DNA of 64,000 bases, taken from contig JAWKTV010000006.1 in assembly GCA_041398905.1 (NCBI GenBank), forward strand, positions 259,333-323,332. Direction: 5' to 3'. This document shows positions 56,981-64,000 of the stretch, one piece after another (position 1 is the stretch's first letter; each line of letters starts with the position of its first letter). The notes beneath the pieces are model-generated. The model was not told where the DNA came from. It made no database searches and saw nothing but the letters and a program-made list of their open reading frames with translations. Origin of the DNA: JAWKTV01 sp041398905. GTDB lineage: Bacteria > Planctomycetota > Planctomycetia > Planctomycetales > Planctomycetaceae. Made by a program: the position numbers and the translations under genes.

Positions 56981-58099
56981 TTACCCGGAGGCTCCAATCA
57001 CCAGCGACGCCACCACGAACCCGAAGTACGCGGCGACCAGCGGCCAGCCCATCCAGCGCTCGAAGTGCCCCTGTCGGCCAGCCCGCACGATACAAAGTCG
57101 GAAGTACAACAGCACGCCCAGCATCACGGGAAGGTGCAGAATCAGGAAGATGTTCGGCACGGAGGCGGCCGAATCGACCACATGCAGCGGTGCCGCGACT
57201 GCCGACGCCCCCGTTACGAACAGGATGTTGAGCACGTCCGCGCCAATGACATTGCCGACCAGCAGTTCCGGATGGCCGCGACGGAGCGCGAGCATCCCGA
57301 CGACCAGCTCGGGCGTCGAAGTCCCCAGCGCCAGCAGCGTCGCGGAGATGACGACGTCCGGCACGCCGAGACGCACTGCCAGCAACTTGACGGCATAGAC
57401 CGCGACCTCGCTGCCAACCAGCACCAGCGCCAGGCCGATGAACCCGCGCACCAGCAGGGCGAGCATCCCGTGCGGAGCATGCTCCGTCACCAGGTCCACA
57501 TCCACCGCGGTCGATTCTTCCGCCTCCGCCTGCTCGATCGACTCATGCTTCTGGACGGCGGTCAGTCGCGCGTGCGCGCGGCTCCACTGGACCGACTGCC
57601 ACAAGTACCAAGCCAGCAGCACCAGCAGCGCAACCCCCATTCCCTGGGTAATCGTCGCCGAATCGCCAAGACGCAGGAACTGCACATACGCGGCCCCCGC
57701 CAGCAGGACGGCCGTGCCAAACTGCACCCACCCCTGGCGATCAAGCAGGAATCGGTCGGCCGGCAAGCGGACCAGCAGGCAGCCCAGACCGAAGATCAAA
57801 GCGGTATCGGCAATCACCGATCCGACGGCATTGCCCAGCGCGAGACCGGAGTCCCCTTTCCAGGCCGCCATGACTGAGACGGCGCATTCCGGGGTCGTAG
57901 TTCCCAGCGAGACGATGGTCGCCCCGACAATCACCTTGGATAAACCGAGCTTCACAGCCGCCCCGGACGCCGACTCGACCAGCCAGTCCGCCCCAAAAGA
58001 CAGCATGACCAGCGCCCCAGCCGCCACCAGGACGACACCCGGCAGCGGTGCGGCATCGATTGCCGACAGCCAGACTTCAGGTAACAGATTCGCCAGCAA
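56981..58099 (-). CDS. Ca2+/cation antiporter (CaCA family, YrbG-like)
   Basis: 372 aa from a TTG start at 58099 that follows GGAGGAG with good spacing; an upstream ATG at 58210 would add an unlikely basic extension. Two inverted alpha repeats are present: GATIVSLGTTTPECAVSVMA with GNAVGSVIADTALIFG, and SATLLALGTSTPELVVGMLA with GNVIGADVLNILFVTG. Ten or so membrane segments surround them, with a Glu-rich cytoplasmic loop between the halves. Family members exchange Ca2+ (or K+) for Na+ or H+ across the inner membrane. The cation is not assigned. Confidence 0.92.
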   Translation of the reverse strand: MLANLLPEVWLSAIDAAPLPGVVLVAAGALVMLSFGADWLVESASGAAVKLGLSKVIVGATIVSLGTTTPECAVSVMAAWKGDSGLALGNAVGSVIADTALIFGLGCLLVRLPADRFLLDRQGWVQFGTAVLLAGAAYVQFLRLGDSATITQGMGVALLVLLAWYLWQSVQWSRAHARLTAVQKHESIEQAEAEESTAVDVDLVTEHAPHGMLALLVRGFIGLALVLVGSEVAVYAVKLLAVRLGVPDVVISATLLALGTSTPELVVGMLALRRGHPELLVGNVIGADVLNILFVTGASAVAAPLHVVDSAASVPNIFLILHLPVMLGVLLYFRLCIVRAGRQGHFERWMGWPLVAAYFGFVVASLVIGASG

Positions 58100-58240
58100 C
58101 GTTGATCTCCTCCGGACCGATGAGCAAGCGTGGATGCGAACCGCACTGATTCTCTTCGAGCGGATCCGCGTCAGCCCCGCGACTCTGATCGCGATCAAGC
58201 GAAGTGTCAAGACCGTCGCCGGGCTTTGGCTCGAATGCGA

Positions 58241-59242
58241 TTACCGAGACAGCCGCCACATCTCTTGTGCCATCTCGCGCATCACCCACGGTAGCTGCAC
58301 GATGCCGGTGTAGTGGTCGGCCGTCATCCGCCGATAGTGCGACTCATCAAGGCCGAACGCCCGAGCGAGCCGGTCTGAGTTCGCCGGCGGCACGACGGTG
58401 TCATACTTCGCCGCATAGAGCCAGACGCGGTCGGGGTCGGCCCGATGGGCGAGCCGGAGCGGCTCGATGGTTCGAGCGAGTTGACGCAGTGGTTCGCCCT
58501 CCAACCCACCAGACGACAGTTCCCGTCGCAGCTTGGCGGCATCGCGGTCTCCGTGCATCAGAATGGAATGCAGGTCACCCCCGGCCAGCAGCAGGAAGTA
58601 GCCCGAGTATCCTCGATCGAGTCCGGCCACCGTCGACGAAACGATGCCGCCCAGGCTCGTGCCTTGCAGGAAAATGTTGTCATTCTCGACCCAGGGGAGG
58701 GCGGCCATCGCATCGCGGGCCCGACGGACGTCGGTCACGGCCTGCTGCAGCGCCGTCACAATCGCCGCGCCATTCGGCCGACCTTGCGGCGTGCTCCGCT
58801 CGCCATAGTGCGGCAGGTGAATGAGACAGGCGTGCACGCCGTGACGGGGAAAGTCGCGGGCGATGAGCCGGCCGACCGTCATACCGCGGCCCGACTCATG
58901 CACCACGACGACGCCGGGAGCGCGACGCGGCTTTCCGTCGGGTCCCCGGGCAAGGTACCATTCCATCGTCACGACCCCCGTGTGGGGAGTGTCGCCACCC
59001 AGGGGTGACGGAAAACTGACGAGGTACTCGCCGCGCCCCGGTGCGGCCGGCTCGACACGGACCTCAAACCCCGTTGGGTACCAGGACAACCCAGCCAAAC
59101 AGGCCCGCGCATCGGAGTCTTCGGGGACATCGCGCATGAGCGAGTCCAAAGCCGAAAAAGTCCGCGACCGTTCTTGAGCCGACGCCGGAACCACGAAGGC
59201 CAGCGAGACCAACAGCGTCAGAGCGTTCTTGAATCTCCGCAT
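58241..59242 (-). CDS. Secreted alpha/beta hydrolase
   Basis: 333 aa. Signal peptide (NALTLLVSLAFVVPASAQ). APGVVVVHESGRGMTVGRL is the oxyanion/HG-like strand, NIFLQGTSLGGIVSSTVAG the nucleophile elbow with G-T-S-L-G, VWLYAAKYDTVVPPANS the acid strand, and YRRMTADHYTGIVQL a histidine candidate. The overall layout resembles the acetyl-xylan-esterase/dienelactone-hydrolase group. The substrate is unknown. It lies about 140 bases from the antiporter gene on the same strand. Confidence 0.85.
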   Translation of the reverse strand: MRRFKNALTLLVSLAFVVPASAQERSRTFSALDSLMRDVPEDSDARACLAGLSWYPTGFEVRVEPAAPGRGEYLVSFPSPLGGDTPHTGVVTMEWYLARGPDGKPRRAPGVVVVHESGRGMTVGRLIARDFPRHGVHACLIHLPHYGERSTPQGRPNGAAIVTALQQAVTDVRRARDAMAALPWVENDNIFLQGTSLGGIVSSTVAGLDRGYSGYFLLLAGGDLHSILMHGDRDAAKLRRELSSGGLEGEPLRQLARTIEPLRLAHRADPDRVWLYAAKYDTVVPPANSDRLARAFGLDESHYRRMTADHYTGIVQLPWVMREMAQEMWRLSR

Positions 59243-59506
59243 AAAGAACCCAGGTTCAATTCGCTCGTTGGCAAGGGAACTGCGTTGACGCTGCCGTCAA
59301 TGAATCCCCGGATGACACGCGCCTGAACAGTACCAGCCGTTACGGGCGAATCCCGTTTCCGGTAGCAAAGCTCCGCAGCCTGAACAGTTTCCACGAACCC
59401 ATCTACAATGCGGCGACAGGGTCGCTGCGGTCAGTTGCCGGTCTACGAACGCGGTACCGACCAGATGTGACAATTGATTCGATAGCTTACCGCCCCAACT
59501 GCTCTC

Positions 59507-60624
59507 GTGACAGACTCTGACAACGCATCGCCCGAAGGCTCGGCTGACGCTCCCGCCCCGATGGATTCGCCCGGCGCAGGACTTCCTGCCGCGCCGCTCC
59601 CGCCAATCGAGCCACCCTCGGCCGGGTTCATCGTGCAACTGTTCGTCGTGCCGGCCGTCATCGTGGCGGCGGTCATTGCCATTTACCTGCTCTTCGGCAA
59701 GCTCGCGTCCAGCGATGTCGACTGGCGGGAACTCGTCGTCGACCTTCGCAGTTCAAACTCTCACGCGCGCTGGCGGGAGCGCATGGGCTGGCGCAGTTGC
59801 TCGAAGTCGACGCGATCAAGCAGCGTCAACAGGGTCAGACGAGCAAGACGGGCGATGATGCCGCCGCACAGCCGGAGCCACTCCCTGAGTCAAGACCCTG
59901 AACTCGCGGCCGAGTTGGCGGTGACGCTCAGTCAAACGCTCGATCAGGCGGACCAGGAAGGTGAGGAGCATCAGAAGCTTGTCGAGTATCTCATCAAGTC
60001 GATCGGCTGGATGGACGTGCCGGACGCGGTGCTGCCGGTGCTGCGAAAGGGAATCGAGGACCGGCGGAACGACTGGCAGCAGCAGCAGTCGCTCATCGCG
60101 ATCGGCATGGTGGCTGGCCGAGCCAGGGAGCGGGGCGAGCCGATTACCGATGACGAATTGACCGCTGACCTGCTCCGGATCATCGACGGCGAAGCAGGGG
60201 TGCGCCGGCATCTGGCGACCTACAACCTCGGGTTTATGGCGAATGAGACGGCTCAGTCGCGTTTGCGGTCGCTCATCACTGACCCGGATGTGATGACCCG
60301 CATCAATGCGGCGACCGGACTGGCCCGCGAAGGATCGCTCGAAGCACTGCCGGTCTTCGAGGGAATCCTGCGCGACGCGTCGACCGAGGTCTTCGACCCT
60401 CGTCGGTCACCCAGGACTCGCAGGCTTACGCGTACTTTGAGAGGACGCAGCAGGTCTCCAATGCGCTGGCGAGCGTGGTGACACTGAAGGGCCAACTGAC
60501 CGAGCAGCAGCTTCAGGAACTCCGCGGATTGATCGAGCCTTTGACCAGCGCTGTGGACGCCGAGCTACGTCACAAGGCGATCGAAACCTTGCACGTTATG
60601 AACGCGTCGGCTGTTGACGACTGA
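59507..60624 (+). CDS. HEAT-repeat membrane protein, frameshifted
   Basis: GTG start at 59507. A Pro/Ala-rich N-terminus leads to one membrane segment (VQLFVVPAVIVAAVIAIYLLF), then a soluble helical-repeat domain: DWRELVVDLRSSNSHARW, ELAAELAVTLSQTLDQADQ, LVEYLIKSIGWMDVPDAVLP and TRINAATGLAREGSLEALP. Two compensating shifts near 59785 and 59880 and a further one near 60405 break the frame; the last piece (AYFERTQQVSNALASVVTLK) ends at 60624. Similar planctomycete proteins are of unknown role; a single-span protein with a HEAT domain suggests an assembly scaffold at the inner membrane. Confidence 0.7.
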
Positions 60625-61090
60625 TGTCGCCCGCGACGACTGTTCGCACACGATCCCCACATCACCGCGCGCGGTGCGATATCTCGCTTGTCCCGATCGC
60701 ATGGGGCCAGAGTGGTCGCCGGCACGCGCGCGGTTGATCGCCCAGACGGCCAATGCGTCCGCGCGGTCTTGTTTTGGCGCGCGGTGTGAAGGTGCGGTTC
60801 AGGGCGGCCCGTCCCCCTGCGCACGCGCCGCCCCCGCCACGCTTTTCCCCGGCTTCTCGGCAAATGCGACTCTGTTTGCCGCGGGCCCGCCGCGCAGTCG
60901 TGCCGATCGCACCGATTCTGCCGATCAGTGAGTCCCCGATGTTGCCCGCAGGCAACGAAAGGGGAGATGCGACTAATCAGCAGGTTCACCTGTCGCGTTC
61001 CGGAAACTGTAACGGTTCGGCAACGTCTCCGGTCTATTTCGGAAACATGTGTTAGGTTTGTCATACAGTTGACCTTCGACCTAACAAGCG
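60625..61090. other. Intergenic region upstream of the Tad pilus genes
   Basis: 466 bases without a recognisable gene. It should hold the promoter of the pilus cluster. An imperfect candidate TTGTCA near 61059 has no good -10 partner. A short inverted repeat, CAGGT-TC-ACCTG, is present near 60981. Nothing else stands out. Confidence 0.5.
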
Positions 61091-61102
61091 GTGGATTCTC
61101 TC

Positions 61103-61729
61103 ATGTTGGACCTGTCGACCGGATCTGTGGTCCTGGTGGTGGTGGCGAGCCTGTTCACCGCCATCGCCGCGATCTGGGATCTGAAGAGCCGTCGCATCCC
61201 GAACAAACTGACGCTTCCGGTCTTCGCGGCCGGTTGGGTCTTTCAGGCGATCGACCGCGGCTGGGCCGGACTGGGAGACGCGGGACTCGGCTTCCTGCTC
61301 GGCTTCGGCATCCTGTTCGTGCTGTGGATCGTCGGCGGAGGCGGCGGCGGTGACGTCAAGTTGATGGGGGCCCTGAGCGTGTGGCTCGGCTTCCGGCTGA
61401 CCCTGCTCGTGATGATTGCCAGCACCGGACTGGTGCTGCTGACGACTGGACTCGTTCTCGTCTACAGCCTGGTGACAGGCGGTATCAAGGCGTCTCGTAA
61501 GAAGTATCTGGCAACCGGGAAGGCGTCGGCCAAGGAGTTGCGGGAAGGCAAGGAGCTGCAGCCGGAGACGGTCGCGGCCCGCAAAGAACGCCGGATTCTG
61601 CCGTTCGCCGTGCCGGTGGCGCTGGCGACCTGGCTGATTCTGGCCTGGAAGCTGCCGACCCTCGACAACCCGGTTCGCGGAATGTCGCAGCCGGCGGAGG
61701 CCGGACAGCCGGCCGGGCAGCCGAACTGA
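61103..61729 (+). CDS. cpaA: CpaA/TadV-like A24 prepilin peptidase
   Basis: 208 aa from the ATG at 61103 (a GTG at 61091 is possible). The catalytic aspartates are in AAIWDLKSRRIPNKLT and GGGGGGDVKLMGALSVW, the latter with an unusually long glycine run before the GD. Several membrane segments (GLGFLLGFGILFVLWIVG) frame them. The C-terminus has a cytoplasmic Lys/Glu-rich loop and one more membrane segment. It is followed by tadE and cpaB, as expected for a Tad/Flp pilus locus, and would process Flp-type prepilins. Confidence 0.9.
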   Translation: MLDLSTGSVVLVVVASLFTAIAAIWDLKSRRIPNKLTLPVFAAGWVFQAIDRGWAGLGDAGLGFLLGFGILFVLWIVGGGGGGDVKLMGALSVWLGFRLTLLVMIASTGLVLLTTGLVLVYSLVTGGIKASRKKYLATGKASAKELREGKELQPETVAARKERRILPFAVPVALATWLILAWKLPTLDNPVRGMSQPAEAGQPAGQPN

Positions 61730-61806
61730 GATCAACCCGAGTGACGTGATGCGTTGCCCAGCCGGGCGACGGCGGAAGACCTGCCAAACCGAGGCAAGAC
61801 ACAGCG

Positions 61807-62214
61807 ATGATTCGACAATCAGCCAACACCCGCAGCCGACGACGCGGCCTGTTCAGCATGGAACTCGTGCTGGTCCTGCCGATTCTGGGCACTCTGTTGC
61901 TGGGTCTGTTCGAGTTCTCACTGCTGTTCTTCGCTCGCGGCGAGGTTGTGGATGCAAGTCGGGCCGGTGCCCGCAGCGCTACGCTGCCGGGAGCGACCCT
62001 GACGAGCATCGAGGAAGAAGTGCTGGCGACCCTCTCCCCGCGACTGCGCGAGCGGGCGGAAGTCGTAATTCAGCCGGGCGTTCAAACGGGCGATCCGGTG
62101 ATTGTTGGCGTGCGAGTTCCGATGTCGGCGGCTGCTCCTGACCTGCTGTGGCCGGTCGGGTTTCAACTGCGGGATCGGTATCTCGCCAGCCAGACGCAGA
62201 TGACCAAAGAGTAA
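61807..62214 (+). CDS. TadE-like pilus assembly protein
   Basis: 135 aa. The N-terminal hydrophobic segment SMELVLVLPILGTLLLGLFEF, with a preceding basic RRRGLFS and glutamate at position +3 or so, is the pseudopilin-like helix of TadE/TadF family proteins, here in the E-L-V-L-V-L-P-I form typical of TadE. RAGARSATLPGA follows. After processing by an A24 peptidase it would serve as a minor pilin at the inner membrane. The gene stands between cpaA (78 bases upstream) and cpaB. Confidence 0.88.
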   Translation: MIRQSANTRSRRRGLFSMELVLVLPILGTLLLGLFEFSLLFFARGEVVDASRAGARSATLPGATLTSIEEEVLATLSPRLRERAEVVIQPGVQTGDPVIVGVRVPMSAAAPDLLWPVGFQLRDRYLASQTQMTKE

Positions 62215-62368
62215 CCCCCACCCTGTTTCGAGCCGGTTCCCACGGCCTGTTCGAGACAAACGTTTTGACGATTGCGTGCGACTGCAACCACAGTCGCCTC
62301 ACGAATGGCCGCGGATGGTGTGGCCCGAAGTTTTCAGTGCGAGTCACCCTTACAAGTGGAGTAGAGCC

Positions 62369-63413
62369 GTGAAGTTTTTGACACCAGCGATGTTGACCAT
62401 CGTGCTGCTGTTCGTCGTGGGCGGTCTGGTTCTGGCGTACTTCGTCAAGAGCCTGTTTGCCTCCGCCGCTCCCGTGGAAGCGGAGCCGCAACTATCCCAT
62501 GGCGATCGCCGACCTGGAACCGGGTACGGTGATCACCGCTGGCCACCTGGCGATGGGCCCGTGGCCCGTCACCGAGAGCAAGTCGACCTACGCTCGTAGC
62601 GACAGCATTCTGATCGGCCGCGTCGTGAAGGAGCCGATCAAGGCGGCCCGCCCGATCGACACGCTGACCCTGTACGCTCCGGGCGATGGCCCGAAGCCTG
62701 ACCTCGCCCCGGGAACGCGGGCGGTGTCGATCGACCTGCAGGACGGTGCGGCGGCGGTGGATGGACTCGTCAAGGCCGGCGACTACGTCGACGTGCTGTT
62801 CTCACCGAACGTCGAGAGCGGTGCCGACATGCGGGGCGGCCTGACCATGACGATGTTCAAGGGCGTCCGCGTGGTGAAGCTGGTGACCGCGAACCGCAAC
62901 ATGGGCGGCGGCCAGACGATCACTCTCGAGCTGACCCCCGAACAGGCCAACATCCTGCTGCTGGCGGCCCGGCACGGGACGCTCAACATGACCTACACCC
63001 CCGATGGCCGTGGTGACGGTGGCGTGGCTGTCGCCGACAAGGACCGTGCCTTCTTCGACGAGATTCTGGGACTCGCTCCCCCGAAGGAAGCCGAAAAGCC
63101 GTTCGTCACCGAGCACTTTCGGGCCGGTGGCCGCAGCGTACAGGCCTTCGATGACGAAGGCAATGTGTGGGGATCGGGCTTCGACAACCGCGGCGACGAT
63201 GTCTACGACGGCGGCAACTCGGCTCCCTACGAGCAGAACGGCCGCGAACCGACCGGCGGCTGGGGGACGCGCGGGTTCCGCGGCGTCAACTCGAATGCGA
63301 CCTCGCGGTCGCCTGGTCTGGCTCAGTCCGACATGGGATCAGCCGCGGCTCGCCGGGCCTCCTTGGCGAACTCGGGCAGCGGCTCACGCAACCGCGTGAC
63401 GTCGGCTCGCTAA
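62369..63413 (+). CDS. cpaB: CpaB/RcpC-like pilus assembly protein, one frameshift
   Basis: A GTG start at 62369, preceded by GGAG, gives a membrane anchor (AMLTIVLLFVVGGLVLAYFV). After a shift near 62488 the SAF/CpaB-type domain continues: YPMAIADLEPGTVITAGHL, DSILIGRVVKEPIKAARP and LAPGTRAVSIDLQDGAAAVD. ELTPEQANILLLAARHGTLN is the conserved RcpC segment. The C-terminal third is Gly/Asn/Ser-rich and disordered. CpaB is thought to organise the secretin and peptidoglycan near the Flp pilus channel. The secretin gene probably follows outside the window. Confidence 0.9.
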
Positions 63414-63494
63414 GTCCTGCGGCGGGCGACCTTCGCCCGCCGGACATCCACTGGCTCTCTCTGTTTCATTTCGTTCCGAACTCCGGTGAACACC

Positions 63495-64000
63495 GTGAAA
63501 TCACTCAGTCCCATCACCACCGCAGCGTCACGGCGAGGTTCGCTGTTGCCCGTGATCGCGGTGGCGATCCTGGTGATTGGCGGCTGTCTCGCACTGGTGC
63601 TCGACCGACTCTGGCTGACCGCGGCACGCACTGAACTGCGGAACGCCACCGAGTCGGCCGTGCTGGCGGCGGCCGCTCGACTTGCCGATGACGAGCGACT
63701 CGACGAAGCCCCGGACGCCAGCGAACGGCTTACGCAGTCCTCGATGCTCGCCGCCCGCAATGCGGCGGCGGGCAACCTGGTCGCCGGCCAACCTGTCGGT
63801 ACCGACCCGTCCAGCGGCGTCGATGTCCGCTTCGGGCATCACGTCCCCAGCGACATTGGCGGCCCGGCGACGTTCCTCGAAACCAATGTGCTGCCGACCT
63901 CGGTGCAGGTCCAGACGATCAAGACGCGCCGGATGGGCAATCCGATCGCCCGCATGTTCGGCGGCCTCGTCGGCGAGGAGTACGGCGACGCCGTCGCCTT
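63495..64000 (+). CDS. TadG-like (Flp pilus-assembly) membrane protein, cut by window end
   Basis: GTG start at 63495, in frame to the window end. A basic segment (TTAASRRGSLLP) and a membrane segment (VIAVAILVIGGCLALVLDRL) are followed by LWLTAARTELRNATESAVLAAAARLAD, which is typical of the TadE/TadG-like N-terminal domain. The remainder of the protein lies beyond the window. It belongs with the cpaA-tadE-cpaB cluster on the same strand. Confidence 0.75.
   Translation, partial: MKSLSPITTAASRRGSLLPVIAVAILVIGGCLALVLDRLWLTAARTELRNATESAVLAAAARLADDERLDEAPDASERLTQSSMLAARNAAAGNLVAGQPVGTDPSSGVDVRFGHHVPSDIGGPATFLETNVLPTSVQVQTIKTRRMGNPIARMFGGLVGEEYGDAVA

Noticed and set aside
1..64000. CRISPR arrays, tRNA and rRNA genes, insertion sequences
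   Set aside because: No regularly spaced repeats, no tRNA T-loop signature, no rRNA-like stretch and no transposase motif were seen on reading both strands.

Overview
The window is high-GC bacterial DNA whose gene content points to a member of the Planctomycetota, probably order Planctomycetales. The indicators are a one-sulfatase/Gfo-Idh-MocA neighbourhood, a DUF1080 (3-keto-disaccharide hydrolase-like) protein, a DUF6797-type secreted beta-propeller protein, several SGNH and alpha/beta esterases, a divergent class I isoleucyl-tRNA synthetase, a cysteine-rich lipoprotein next to a Wza-like export protein, and a Tad pilus cluster. The genus cannot be named from the sequence alone. I see no rRNA, tRNA, CRISPR array, intact transposase or prophage.

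Layout. 1-8.4 kb: 3' end of ftsY, a secreted protein of unknown function, an A24 prepilin peptidase with a MotA/TolQ/ExbB proton channel upstream on the minus strand, a sialate O-acetylesterase and a methyltransferase. 8.4-11.4 kb: a large HEAT/TPR-like secreted protein on the minus strand, badly frameshifted. 11.8-13.9 kb: a two-gene MacB/Lol-type ABC exporter with a 4-bp start/stop overlap. 14.2-17.1 kb: a Cys-rich lipoprotein and a Wza-like polysaccharide export protein. 17.1-21.1 kb (minus): an FAD/Fe-S D-lactate/glycolate-type dehydrogenase overlapping moaD, and a zinc-ribbon membrane protein. 21.2-26.1 kb: sulfatase, HD phosphohydrolase and a Gfo/Idh/MocA oxidoreductase. 26.2-34.1 kb: a lipase-like protein, an unexplained non-coding stretch, a PhyH dioxygenase, and a DUF6797-like propeller protein running in frame into an SGNH esterase. 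34.1-37.8 kb: an AAA+ ATPase under a perfect consensus promoter, an SGNH esterase, an EF-hand esterase and a small conserved protein. 37.8-45.4 kb: stand-alone CoaB, an ATP-grasp-like protein, a carboxypeptidase-regulatory-like protein, a DUF1080 protein, RNase R and a cobalamin adenosyltransferase. 45.6-60.6 kb: LptF/G permease, APC amino acid permease, sugar phosphate isomerase, dihydrolipoyl dehydrogenase, an MBL-fold hydrolase, IleS, an oxidoreductase-like protein, a Ca2+/cation antiporter, a secreted hydrolase and a HEAT membrane protein. 61-64 kb: Tad pilus genes cpaA, tadE, cpaB and a tadG-like gene cut by the window end.

Quality warning. At least a dozen genes, including three that are normally essential or core (ftsY, ileS, rnr), are broken by single-base indels although the protein on both sides is well conserved. 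The simplest explanation is uncorrected sequencing or assembly error, so each frameshifted gene is described here as one gene and not as decay. The region 29.4-33.0 kb is worst affected.

Functionally the window combines housekeeping functions with typical planctomycete polysaccharide work: desulfation, deacetylation, sugar oxidation, glycan export and surface pili. The most unusual items are the propeller-SGNH fusion, the leaderless AAA+ gene under a perfect promoter, the dehydrogenase-moaD coupling, the extra segment inside the IleS editing domain, and the perfect hairpin just before rnr.
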